From Aureivirga marina (GTDB lineage Bacteria; Bacteroidota; Bacteroidia; Flavobacteriales; Flavobacteriaceae), in contig NZ_JADPIB010000004.1 of assembly GCF_015767265.1 (NCBI RefSeq), forward strand, positions 186,001 through 250,000: DNA of 64,000 nt. The letters are read 5' to 3'. This document shows, piece after piece, positions 17,697-25,989 of the stretch. Position 1 is the stretch's first letter, and every line of letters starts with the position of its first letter. The position numbers and the translations under genes were made by a program. Under the pieces are notes generated by a model, which saw only the letters and a list, made by a program, of their open reading frames with translations, was not told where the DNA came from and did no database searches.

Positions 17697-17717
17697 AGAA
17701 TTGTTTAATATAATCAA

Positions 17718-18351
17718 GGTGCAAATTTATATAAAAATACATATATTAACATGATAATAATACATAAAATAATAAATTAACATGAAAAAATATTTAAATA
17801 AGTTTATTTTGGTAATATATTTTAATTAAATGTGTTTAATTTATCTGTTTTTGCTAAAAAAGAGATAAGCAAACAATTAAAACCAATAATTATTTATTAT
17901 TGTTAGTTTTTTAAATAATTCTTCTTCTATTTTTAAACTAAAAAAAGATGTTATTTTATGGAGAATACATACGTGAATGACTCTAAAATTTAAATTAAAC
18001 TCAGATTCTTTTAAAAAAGAAGTTCGGGAAATTAAGGGTACTTACTTTGGAGAATGACAAATTTGATAACCAAAATAAAATAGTAAATCTCACTTTAAAA
18101 AAGACGATTACTATCTTATTTTAATAAAATTTATAGTTTTTATTAATAATTGAATAATCAGAAATTTTCTTATTGTTAGAAACTGTTAAAAAATGTAAGT
18201 AGAATTCTTCATTTTTTTAAAATAATTATGATTTTATAAATTTAACACGATAATCTTCGGTTAATTTAGAGTTTTGAATTGCAAATAGTTATGCTTGCAT
18301 TATAGATGTTTTGTAACTTTACATTATGATAGAAATAAAATATTAGAGGTT
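17718..18351. other. Intergenic region without convincing gene
   Basis: About 630 bases, very A+T-rich, between the divergent lipoprotein gene and the first small secreted-peptide gene. All frames are broken by stops. The upstream control region of the peptide gene lies at its right end: TTG at 18295-18297 and TAACTTTA, one base off the -7 consensus. Confidence 0.45.
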
Positions 18352-18621
18352 ATGAAATATGTATTATTGCTAGTTTCTTTTTTTATGTTTGCTAGTTTCA
18401 CAAATGCAGATAATGAAAATGAGAACAGAAAAAAAAGCAGTCCTGATAAAGAGGCTGCAAGTGGCTTTGTAAAATGTTACAAAGGAAACGATTTGTTATG
18501 GTCATTCCAATTTAGTAGTAGAGAAACACGAGACATTTTTATCACTAGATGTTACGATCAAGGTGGAAGTCCGAGTGTAACTACAACTGGAAGAATTACA
18601 ACTACAACAACAGCAAAATAA
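18352..18621 (+). CDS. Small secreted protein, paralogue 1
   Basis: 89 residues from the ATG that yields MKYVLLLVSFFMFASFTNAD, a clear signal peptide; a longer frame upstream lacks one. The mature part is short: GFVKCYKGNDLLWSFQFSSRETRDIFITRCYDQGGSPSV followed by a Thr-rich tail. The two cysteines could form a disulfide. It shares the signal peptide, GFV(K/N)C block, aromatic middle and C-DQG-P-V ending with the gene at 18915, so the pair arose by tandem duplication. No known family recognised. A terminator follows. Confidence 0.6.
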   Translation: MKYVLLLVSFFMFASFTNADNENENRKKSSPDKEAASGFVKCYKGNDLLWSFQFSSRETRDIFITRCYDQGGSPSVTTTGRITTTTTAK

Positions 18622-18637
18622 TGATTACATATTAAGG

Positions 18638-18678
18638 AAATGGTCTGATTTTAAATGGTATAATTAGACCATTTTTTA
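18638..18678 (+). terminator. Terminator after small secreted protein 1
   Basis: AAATGGTCT and AGACCATTT form a 9-bp stem around a long A+T-rich loop, then a T run. Confidence 0.65.
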
Positions 18679-18914
18679 TGTTTTTTAACGAAAAAGAGAA
18701 TTTTAATTATTTCTGCATAATAAACTGTTTTTCTGTAATTTAAATTTAAAATTCAGAACTTTTTTAATAAATATTTTCCATAGTTTTTAGAATTAAAAGA
18801 ATTTGCATGATAATTAATCGTTAATCCAATTTAAAAATTCGTTTTTCTATAAAATTGTTAATTACTTTGAAAACAATAGGTTGGAAGAAGTTTGAAATTT
18901 TAATTGGTTCGGTT

Positions 18915-19157
18915 ATGAAATATGTATTGGTAATTTGTTCTTTTTTTCTCTTCACCAGTTTTAGTGAAAAAGAGAAAAAAATAGAAAATGTTGTAGAACC
19001 TTCTAATGTAGGTTTTGTTAATTGTAAAGAGAAAAATAAAAATAATGTTGTTTGGTCAAAAGTTTTCTCTGATAAAACAACAGAAGATTTATTTGTTCGA
19101 GAATGCTTGGATCAAGGGAGAGATCCAAAAGTAGTTTATGTTTATTCAAAAAAATAA
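18915..19157 (+). CDS. Small secreted protein, paralogue 2
   Basis: 80 residues from the ATG that gives MKYVLVICSFFLFTSFSEKE, a signal peptide nearly identical in plan to the preceding paralogue. The mature portion carries VGFVNCKEKNKNNVVWSKVF and ends LFVRECLDQGRDPKVVYVYS, again with two cysteines about 40 residues apart. The copies have diverged in the middle, so the duplication is not recent. The function is unknown; secreted, possibly periplasmic. It ends at a terminator shared with the convergent imelysin operon. Confidence 0.6.
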   Translation: MKYVLVICSFFLFTSFSEKEKKIENVVEPSNVGFVNCKEKNKNNVVWSKVFSDKTTEDLFVRECLDQGRDPKVVYVYSKK

Positions 19158-19160
19158 AAG

Positions 19161-19197
19161 AAAAAAGCGGAATTTTAAAATGAAATTCCGCTTTTTA
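19161..19197. terminator. Bidirectional terminator
   Basis: AAAAAGCGGAATTT / AAATTCCGCTTTTT, a 14-bp stem with A and T tracts on both sides, between the convergent small secreted gene and the imelysin operon. Confidence 0.9.
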
Positions 19198-19229
19198 ATT
19201 GTATAAATAATAATTAATTGTTGTTCAAA

Positions 19230-20321
19230 TTAATCTCCATCTGTATCATTAAATGTAACTGTAGTTTTTGTTGCTGCAGCCATATCAATTTTTACAACTA
19301 AAAGTAAATCTTTAATCTTTTGAATTAGCGTATTTACTTTGGTATCTCCATTTTCTATTGCAGAATTTAATGAGGAAATCTCATTTGCAGCTGTTTTACA
19401 AGCTTCAAATTTTTCATTGATTTCAGAAACTAAATCACTTTCATTCAACACAATTAAATAATCATCAAATCCTTTTTGATTTCCAGAAGAAAAATTTCCA
19501 TTAAATAATTGCTGTGTTGCTTCCAATTCTTTCAAAATAATTTCCTTAGAATAATCGCTATAGAATGCTTCTGTTTCTGCTAATCCTTGAAACGGCTTTT
19601 CTAATTTTGTGATTTTAATTACTTCTAAAGTTGTAATAATATTATTAATTAATTGACCTTGCATACTTGTAACTCCAGTATCATTATTTTGAATGAAATC
19701 ATTCTGATAAGCAAGCCATTTTTCTTTAATTGTAGCAAAAGTGTTTTTCAATTCTAAAACAACTTCTTTTAAATATAAAATTCTTCTATCCGCATTTTCA
19801 GCTATTGTAAAATCATTTAATAAATCAACATTATTTTTATTAAAAATTAAATATTCGATTCCTGTAAATCCAATGATATAAGAACCTAAGCTTTTGATAA
19901 AAGCATTATCAATTGTTTCAGTTCCATTAATTTTTTCTTCAATTAAATCTTTATTTGCAGGAGGGAAGTGGATATTATAATATAAAAATGTTGTTCCAAT
20001 TTGAGAAATATTATACACTTGCATTTGCTTCCAATCAGCAATTGATTTTTTCCATTGATTTTGAATGTTTACCAAGTTTTCTTCTGTTTTTTCATTAGAA
20101 AAACTATTAACAGAATTCTCTAAATCATTTAAATCATTTTGAATTGTATTTAAAGAAATTGTAATATTATTTTCAAAAACATTGGTTAGAATTTCTTTTC
20201 TTTCTTGCGTTAAAAGTGATTCTTGTGAAGGAGAATCATCCTCGTCATTACAGCTTATAATTGTAAAAGCAAAAATTCCAAGAATTGTAAAAAATATTTT
20301 AGAGATATGTGTTATTTTCAT
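19230..20321 (-). CDS. Imelysin-family lipoprotein with altered GxHxxE motif
   Basis: 363 residues with a lipoprotein signal (FAFTIISCNDEDD). It has the helical imelysin (peptidase M75/ICMP-like) plan: WKKSIADWKQMQVYNISQIG and later IIGFTGIEYLIFNKNN, where other imelysins have GxHxxE. Here the His is Thr (GFTGIE) while the Glu is kept, so metal binding at that site may be lost or altered. Such proteins are iron-regulated and linked to iron or haem handling. It is the last gene of the operon, starting one base after the di-haem gene's stop, which implies coupled translation. Confidence 0.82.
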   Translation of the reverse strand: MKITHISKIFFTILGIFAFTIISCNDEDDSPSQESLLTQERKEILTNVFENNITISLNTIQNDLNDLENSVNSFSNEKTEENLVNIQNQWKKSIADWKQMQVYNISQIGTTFLYYNIHFPPANKDLIEEKINGTETIDNAFIKSLGSYIIGFTGIEYLIFNKNNVDLLNDFTIAENADRRILYLKEVVLELKNTFATIKEKWLAYQNDFIQNNDTGVTSMQGQLINNIITTLEVIKITKLEKPFQGLAETEAFYSDYSKEIILKELEATQQLFNGNFSSGNQKGFDDYLIVLNESDLVSEINEKFEACKTAANEISSLNSAIENGDTKVNTLIQKIKDLLLVVKIDMAAATKTTVTFNDTDGD

Positions 20322-20322
20322 T

Positions 20323-21729
20323 TTATAATGAATTAATAAATTTTAAAACTTGTTCTCTTTCTTCTTCTGTAAAATTCATAAACTTTTGCTTAGAATTTTC
20401 AGCTTCTCCACCATGCCATAAAATAGCTTCTTCTACATTTCTTGCACGTCCATCATGTAAAAGATTTGTGTGCTTATTTACAGTTTCAATTAAACCAATT
20501 CCCCAAAGTGGTTGCGTACGCCACTCATTTCCAGTTGCATCAAAATCAGGTCTATTATCCGCTAATTCATCTCCCATATCATGTAATAATAAATCTGTAT
20601 ATGGACGAATTGTTTGATTTGCTAATGCTTCAATCGAATGGTTTCCTGTTTGAAATTTAGCAATATGACAAGCTGTACAATTTGCAGTTTTAAATAATTC
20701 CTTTCCAGCTAAAACATCCTGATCTTCCCAATTTCTTCTTGCAGGAACAGCTAAAGTACTTGCATAAATTACAGTTGAAACTAAATCGTCATTTGGTATT
20801 TCAGGAGTTCCTCCGTTTGGAATTTCATCACAATCTACTCCAGGAGGGCAATTTTCATTTGGAAATAAATAAGAGGTAATTCCCATATCTCCATTATAAG
20901 CTCCTGCAACTTGTTGTAATAAACTAGGTTGGTTCGATTTCCATCCAAAACGACCAAGTTTCATACTTTGACTTTCAATATCCCAAACGCTATTTGCTTT
21001 TCCTGAAACTCCGTCTCCATCAGCATCTGTTAGATCAACATTTGCTAAAATAGTAGCTTCTGGAATTGCTTCTAAAAGTCCAAGTCCAATCATTTGATTT
21101 CCAACTCTTGGAGACATCATTACATTATCTGAAATTTCTCCATATAATAAGTTGGTTAATGTATAATTAGGTTTTCTTAATGTAACACTTTTTCCATCAG
21201 GATACGTTACTACTTTGTTTTCATATGTAATTTCAATTCCACCTTCAGTTTCTAAATGGAAAGTGGATTGATCTTGTAATTGTCCTCCATAATTTGGTTC
21301 AGCTAAAGGACCTCCATGTGCATCAACACCAGGAACACTTAATCGAATTAATAATCCATGATTTAACTCTCCATTATGCAAAGGAGATCTTCCACGTCCA
21401 TCTTTAAAATGACATGTAGAACAAGATCTTGCATTAAATAAAGGACCAACTCCATCTCTTGCAGTTGTTGAAGCAGGAGCAATTACCCAATTTTGATTAA
21501 ATAATGAATTTCCAACGAAAAAATCCGTATCTAAATCTGAATTTAAATTTTGAGCAATTTTACCAAAAGCATTTACAGAAGTATCAAATACTGTTGTAGC
21601 ACCTCCAGAAAGTTCTTCTCCTTGTTCAGCAGTATATTTAGGAGAGTTAGAATCATCATCTGAGCAACTTAAAAATGAAAGTATAGTAGTTAGTAGTAGT
21701 AGTTTTCCAGTTTTAAAATAGTGTTGCAT
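20323..21729 (-). CDS. Di-haem c-type oxidoreductase (DUF1111 family) lipoprotein
   Basis: 468 residues with lipobox LSFLSCSDDD. Two haem c attachment motifs are visible, CSTCHFKDGRG near residue 104 and CTACHI near 350. The intervening GNQMIGLGLLEAIPEATI and the late LLHDGRARNVEEAILWHGGEA are standard for the DUF1111 di-haem family, often annotated as thiol oxidoreductase or peroxidase-like. Haems would be attached in the periplasm, so the lipoprotein faces the periplasm or cell surface. It lies between two imelysin genes, a common Bacteroidota arrangement, suggesting that redox chemistry is coupled to iron acquisition. The exact substrate is unknown. Confidence 0.88.
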   Translation of the reverse strand: MQHYFKTGKLLLLTTILSFLSCSDDDSNSPKYTAEQGEELSGGATTVFDTSVNAFGKIAQNLNSDLDTDFFVGNSLFNQNWVIAPASTTARDGVGPLFNARSCSTCHFKDGRGRSPLHNGELNHGLLIRLSVPGVDAHGGPLAEPNYGGQLQDQSTFHLETEGGIEITYENKVVTYPDGKSVTLRKPNYTLTNLLYGEISDNVMMSPRVGNQMIGLGLLEAIPEATILANVDLTDADGDGVSGKANSVWDIESQSMKLGRFGWKSNQPSLLQQVAGAYNGDMGITSYLFPNENCPPGVDCDEIPNGGTPEIPNDDLVSTVIYASTLAVPARRNWEDQDVLAGKELFKTANCTACHIAKFQTGNHSIEALANQTIRPYTDLLLHDMGDELADNRPDFDATGNEWRTQPLWGIGLIETVNKHTNLLHDGRARNVEEAILWHGGEAENSKQKFMNFTEEEREQVLKFINSL

Positions 21730-21772
21730 AATTATTTGTCTAAAGTTTGGTTTGTTTGTTGAAATAAATAGG

Positions 21773-21802
21773 AAAAAGCCGTAACAGTAGTACGGCTTTT
21801 TT
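21773..21802 (-). terminator. Hairpin between imelysin 1 and di-haem gene
   Basis: AAAAGCCGTA / TACGGCTTTT with a seven-base loop, flanked by a T run on the minus strand. It lies after the first gene of the operon, so it could end or attenuate transcription and set a higher level for the first gene. Confidence 0.75.
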
Positions 21803-21827
21803 CTAGCAAATTTCTATATAAATATAA

Positions 21828-22940
21828 TTATTCTTTAAAAGCATTTTGTACAGCTGTCAATTGATCACCTAAAGCTTTTAATTTATCAATTGCTAATTGA
21901 ACTTTTGCATTTTCAGTAGGAGCTTCACTTGAAATTGCATAATCAAATGGCTCTGGTAATGCTGCAATTGCAGCATCAGTTTCTGAAATTAAAGTTTGAA
22001 TTTCAGCAGCTAAAGTAGGCTTCAGTTGGTTGATTAAATTATATAATGAACCACCATTAATTGATTCATAACTTCCATAATAAACATTTTTAATTCCTTG
22101 ATAATTTAATTTAATGTCATTATGTGTATTATCACTAAAGCAAGAATGTTCTTCCTCTTGATCATGTTGAGATAAAGCATTTGACATTCTTTCTCCAGCT
22201 AATTCTGATTTAGAAAGCTCTGCAATTGCTCCAGTTATATTATCGATTGCTGTATCTTTGTCCATTGAAATAAAAGTAGTTCTATAAGCTCCACCTTCTT
22301 TCCATTCATCTAACATTAATTGTAAATGATCAATGATTAAATCTGCACAAATTTCTAAATATTGTCTTCTTCTTTGCTCCACATCACCTGTTCCTACAAA
22401 ATCAGTATAAGGCCTTTGTCCAGGAATTTTTGCTGATGGTGCGGTGCTATCACTTCCCCATAATAAATATTCTATTGCATGATAACCGATACTAATATTT
22501 TTTTCATTACCAGCTTCATTTAAACCTTCTAAATAAGATTTACTTAAATTATCCGTTGTTGCAATGATATTATCAATATAACTCTCATCTAATGGCCAAG
22601 CATTTAACAATCCTTCTGGCCCATCAGCATCATCAATTGGTCCTTCTGCGAAACGAAAAGCTTCTGTTTGTCCATAAGGATCACGAGAATCTAACCAAGC
22701 TTGTTTAGCTGTTTCCATAGTTGCAGCTGATGGGTTTGCTGTAAAAGCTTCAATTGCAACTTTTAATTCTTTTGCTTTTGTATGTGAATCAAGATAATTT
22801 GTATAAACTACATTAGCATAATTAACAATTACTTGGTCTTTTGTAACTGTTGTTGAGTTGTTATCATCGTCTGATGAACATCCAATTACTGCTGTCATTA
22901 ACATTGCAGCTAGAGATACGCGAATAATATTTTTTTTCAT
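21828..22940 (-). CDS. Imelysin-family iron-regulated lipoprotein
   Basis: 370 residues with lipoprotein signal MTAVIGCSSDDD. The family motif GYHAIEYLLWGSD is intact (G-x-H-x-x-E), and EHSCFSDNTHNDI supplies the second conserved site; EAFRFAEGPIDDADGPEG marks the N-terminal half. Imelysins bind a metal and are induced under iron limitation in several bacteria. It leads the operon and carries the best promoter in this part of the window; the 98-base gap with a hairpin before the di-haem gene suggests partial uncoupling. Confidence 0.9.
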   Translation of the reverse strand: MKKNIIRVSLAAMLMTAVIGCSSDDDNNSTTVTKDQVIVNYANVVYTNYLDSHTKAKELKVAIEAFTANPSAATMETAKQAWLDSRDPYGQTEAFRFAEGPIDDADGPEGLLNAWPLDESYIDNIIATTDNLSKSYLEGLNEAGNEKNISIGYHAIEYLLWGSDSTAPSAKIPGQRPYTDFVGTGDVEQRRRQYLEICADLIIDHLQLMLDEWKEGGAYRTTFISMDKDTAIDNITGAIAELSKSELAGERMSNALSQHDQEEEHSCFSDNTHNDIKLNYQGIKNVYYGSYESINGGSLYNLINQLKPTLAAEIQTLISETDAAIAALPEPFDYAISSEAPTENAKVQLAIDKLKALGDQLTAVQNAFKE

Positions 22941-22976
22941 GAAATGTTTTTATTAAGACTAATTCTAAATTTGAAG

Positions 22977-23007
22977 CAAATGTAAAATGAATCTAAATAA
23001 AAAGCAA
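22977..23007 (-). promoter_or_regulatory. Promoter of the imelysin operon
   Basis: On the minus strand TTG (23005-23007), a 20-base spacer and TACATTTG (22977-22984) match the Bacteroidota consensus exactly. The predicted transcript starts about 30 bases before the ATG. Confidence 0.75.
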
Positions 23008-23019
23008 TATTTATTTAGA
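22992..23019. promoter_or_regulatory. Palindromic operator candidate
   Basis: TCTAAATAAA (22992-23001) and TTTATTTAGA (23010-23019) form a perfect 10-bp inverted repeat with an eight-base spacer, overlapping the -33 TTG. Position and the operon's content suggest an iron-responsive repressor such as Fur, but the sequence is not a textbook Fur box. Confidence 0.55.
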
Positions 23020-23041
23020 ATAATTTAAAATAAAGAAAAAT

Positions 23042-23078
23042 AAAAATGGGAAATCGATGAAGATTTCCCATTTTTTTA
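23042..23078 (-). terminator. Terminator of the M42 peptidase gene
   Basis: AAAAATGGGAAATC / GATTTCCCATTTTT with a six-base loop, just past the stop on the minus strand. Confidence 0.9.
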
Positions 23079-23111
23079 AGATTAAAGTATTTTTAACTTT
23101 TTGTAAATCAA

Positions 23112-24200
23112 TTATTTGAAATAGCTAAAAGTTTCTCCTGATTCAATTTTTTGAAGTGATTTATAAATTAATTTAATCACATTTTCTACATCTTCTTTGC
23201 GAACCATCTCAACAGTTGTGTGCATATAACGTAATGCTAAAGAGATTAAAGCAGAAGGAACTCCACCATTACTATAAGCAAAAGCATCTGTATCTGTTCC
23301 TGTAAATCTAGAAGAAGCTAATCTTTGGAAAGGAATTTCATTTTCTTCCGCAGTTTCAATAATTAACTCACGTAAATTATTTTGAACAGCTGGTGCATAA
23401 GAAATCACTGGTCCATCTCCACTTTTTGTTTCTCCTTCTGTTTTCTTATCAATCATTGGAGTAGTAGTATCATGACAAACATCTGTTACAATCGCTACAT
23501 TTGGTTTGATTGTTTCTGTAATCATCTCAGCTCCACGTAAACCAATTTCTTCTTGTACAGAATTTGTAATATATAATCCAAAAGGAAGTTTTATATTGTT
23601 CTCTTTTAATAAACGAGCAACTTCCGCAATCATAAATCCTCCAATTCTATTATCTAAAGCTCTACAAACAAAGTTTTTCTCATTTAAAACAAAGAATTCA
23701 TCTGGATAAGTGATTACACAACCTACATGAATTCCTAAAGCTTCCACTTCTTCTTTTGATGTACATCCAACATCAACAAAAATATTATCTAATTTTGGAG
23801 CTTCTTCTTTTCCACCTTTTCTTGTATGAATTGCTGGCCAACCGAAAATTCCTTTTACAATTCCTTTTTTAGTATGAATATTTACTCTTTTTGATGGCGC
23901 AATTTGATGATCACTTCCTCCATTTCTAATTACATAAATTAATCCTTCTGGAGTAATATAATTTACATACCAAGAAATTTCATCAGAATGTCCTTCGATA
24001 ACAACTTTAAAATCTGCTTCAGGATTGATAACTCCAACAGCAGTTCCGTAAGTATCCGTAATAAAAGTATCAACATAAGGCTCTAAATATTCCATCCAAA
24101 TTTTTTGCCCTTCACTTTCATATCCTGTAGGAGAAGCGTTATTTAAATATTTCTCTAAAAACGCGATTGATTTTTCATTCAATATTGATTCTGTACTCAT
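23112..24200 (-). CDS. M42-family aminopeptidase
   Basis: 362-residue M42 metallopeptidase, the usual length. Metal ligands and catalytic residues are in VVIEGHSDEISW (His and Asp), ALDNRIGGFM (bridging Asp), VQEEIGLRGAEM (Glu-Glu), VTDVCHDTT (Asp) and LALRYMHTTVEMV (final His). These enzymes are cytosolic di-zinc or di-cobalt aminopeptidases that form tetrahedral 12-mers and trim peptides. There is no signal peptide. It is a single-gene unit with its own promoter box and a strong terminator. Confidence 0.93.
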   Translation of the reverse strand: MSTESILNEKSIAFLEKYLNNASPTGYESEGQKIWMEYLEPYVDTFITDTYGTAVGVINPEADFKVVIEGHSDEISWYVNYITPEGLIYVIRNGGSDHQIAPSKRVNIHTKKGIVKGIFGWPAIHTRKGGKEEAPKLDNIFVDVGCTSKEEVEALGIHVGCVITYPDEFFVLNEKNFVCRALDNRIGGFMIAEVARLLKENNIKLPFGLYITNSVQEEIGLRGAEMITETIKPNVAIVTDVCHDTTTPMIDKKTEGETKSGDGPVISYAPAVQNNLRELIIETAEENEIPFQRLASSRFTGTDTDAFAYSNGGVPSALISLALRYMHTTVEMVRKEDVENVIKLIYKSLQKIESGETFSYFK

Positions 24201-24221
24201 ATTTTGTCTTGTCGTTTTTTA

Positions 24222-24229
24222 CAAAAGTA
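24222..24229 (-). promoter_or_regulatory. Probable -7 element of the M42 gene
   Basis: TACTTTTG on the minus strand matches TAnnTTTG and lies about 22 bases before the ATG. A TTG at the right distance is not evident. Confidence 0.45.
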
Positions 24230-24344
24230 AGGAATGTTTTTTGGAATTTTAGATTAAATCTTTTCCATTAAATTATAATTTCTTTAGCGCAAAATCACAA
24301 TACTTTTTTCTAGCTTTAAGTAGCTAAATAGAGAATGTGTGAAT

Positions 24345-25562
24345 ATGAAGAAATCATTAGAGAGTTTAGTAGCTTTTTCTAAAAGTATAAGCGAATTACA
24401 AAATAACGATGAATTTTTAAAAGCTTTTTCCGAAGATACTGGATATTCTATCCATAATATTAAAAAAAGAGAAATTCAATCTTCTGCTGCTTTTATGAAT
24501 TATAAAATTGAAGAAATCCAAAAAAAAGTTGCTTCTGATAAAAAGTTTTATTTCAAAGAAAATAAACACATCCACAAAGTTTTTTGTTTACTTCCAGGAA
24601 ATGCCGCTCTTTACGCTTTTTGTGCAAAAGTTTTGGTGCCTTCCATTATTTGTGATGTTTCTTTGCATATTTCTTTTCCGTCAAGATTACGAAAATCTAA
24701 AGATTTTTTAGTGCCGATTTTCCAAAAACATTTACCAAATATTGAAATTATTGAAGCTAAAAATAAAACGGAAATGTTTCATCATGTCATTAATGAATCG
24801 GATATTGATACTGTAATCGTTTTCGCTTCTGATGTTTGGATTAGTGAATATATTGGTGAATTTATTGAAACGAAAAAGCGTTTAATTTTTGAAGGACCTG
24901 GAAATGATCCTTGTGTCGTTTTTGAAAATTATGATCAAAAAGGTGTAAAAGATATTGTCCAAGCTTGTTTAAACAATTATGGACAATCTTGTTCGAGTTT
25001 GAAAAGAGTTTATGTGAAAGAAGATATTCATGATGCATTTGTTTATGAATTAATTAATCAAATTGATAAGCATTTAAAAGAACACCCAAATGCAAATAAT
25101 TCTATTTTTTCTCCAATTGTTTTTGATAAAATAAATTATCAAATCACCGAAGCAAAAGGAAAAGGAGCAAAGGTTGTTTATGGTGATGCAGCCATTGAAA
25201 ATTCTAAATTTAATCCGACAATTCTTTTAAGTCCAAATCATACAACTTTAGTCTTGGAAGAAAATTTTTATCCTGTGATTCCTGTCGTAAAGTTTAAAGA
25301 TGAAAAACATGTAGAAACGTTGATTTTTGAATCTAATTATGGTTTAAATTGTTCTATTTATGGTGATTATTCAAAAGATTTTTTAGAATTGATGAAAAAT
25401 AATCATAAAAGTGTTTTTAAAGATTCTACGATTGTTAATGATGAAAATCATCATGAAATTACAAAACTTGGAGGTTATAGAAGATCAGGTTATATTTTAG
25501 AAGACGGAATTAAAAAACATGGTTCTTTCTATCTTGAAGACTTAATTTTTAGAGATAAATAG
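24345..25562 (+). CDS. Short aldehyde-dehydrogenase-superfamily protein
   Basis: 405 residues from the ATG chosen here (a GTG two codons upstream is an alternative). The aldehyde dehydrogenase fold is visible: GNAALYAFCAKVLVPSI in the nucleotide-binding part, FEGPGNDPCVVFEN at the ELGG-type position, and NNYGQSCSSLKRVYV with candidate catalytic Cys216. The C-terminal half (NPTILLSPNHTTLVLEENFYPVIPV) is also typical. Usual members have about 480 residues; this one is about 75 shorter, mainly at the N-terminus, so the nucleotide site may be modified. No neighbour points to its aldehyde. The 3' end overlaps the convergent DUF2809 gene by 34 bases. Confidence 0.72.
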   Translation: MKKSLESLVAFSKSISELQNNDEFLKAFSEDTGYSIHNIKKREIQSSAAFMNYKIEEIQKKVASDKKFYFKENKHIHKVFCLLPGNAALYAFCAKVLVPSIICDVSLHISFPSRLRKSKDFLVPIFQKHLPNIEIIEAKNKTEMFHHVINESDIDTVIVFASDVWISEYIGEFIETKKRLIFEGPGNDPCVVFENYDQKGVKDIVQACLNNYGQSCSSLKRVYVKEDIHDAFVYELINQIDKHLKEHPNANNSIFSPIVFDKINYQITEAKGKGAKVVYGDAAIENSKFNPTILLSPNHTTLVLEENFYPVIPVVKFKDEKHVETLIFESNYGLNCSIYGDYSKDFLELMKNNHKSVFKDSTIVNDENHHEITKLGGYRRSGYILEDGIKKHGSFYLEDLIFRDK

Positions 25563-25930
25563 TTTCTATCCAAAAAGAAAATAAAGCAAATTCCAATTGT
25601 ATAAAGTAATAAATCTGACCAAAGAAAACCTTGTCCTAGAATTAAACTACCAATTCTTGTTTGACGAATTTCTACAATCCATGTTGCTTTATATAATTGG
25701 AATAATTCTATAAAAAAACAAAAGAATAAACTTCCTAAAAAAGCAGTTTTTAAAGATTTTTCAACAAGTATAAAACGTATTCCAAAATAAATTAATACAG
25801 CATAAAGTGCATCACCAAAATAAGTAATTACAAACATAGGCATAAAAGACATTCTAGAAGAAAGTCCAAGAAAAATAGTGAAAACTGCTAAAATGAAATA
25901 AAAAATTCTATTTCTAATTTGTATTTTCAT
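25529..25930 (-). CDS. DUF2809 membrane protein
   Basis: 133 residues, four predicted membrane helices. The DUF2809 pattern is clear: an Arg-rich start (IRNRIFYFILAVF), LGLSSRMSF, YFGDALYAVLIYF, FFIELFQLYKATWI and GQGFLWSDLLLYTIGI. Function unknown; the conserved polar residues inside the membrane (GDALY, ELFQL, WSDLL) resemble small VanZ-like or enzyme-type membrane proteins. It converges with and overlaps the aldehyde-dehydrogenase-like gene tail-to-tail. Confidence 0.8.
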   Translation of the reverse strand: MKIQIRNRIFYFILAVFTIFLGLSSRMSFMPMFVITYFGDALYAVLIYFGIRFILVEKSLKTAFLGSLFFCFFIELFQLYKATWIVEIRQTRIGSLILGQGFLWSDLLLYTIGICFIFFLDRNYLSLKIKSSR

Positions 25931-25951
25931 AGCTTAATATTTAAATAAAAA

Positions 25952-25983
25952 TTTCCCTTCCTTAATCAAATAAAGAAGGGAAA
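25952..25983 (-). terminator. Terminator of the DUF2891 gene
   Basis: TTTCCCTTC / GAAGGGAAA with a 14-base loop, followed on the minus strand by a T run. Confidence 0.75.
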
Positions 25984-25989
25984 AAGTTT

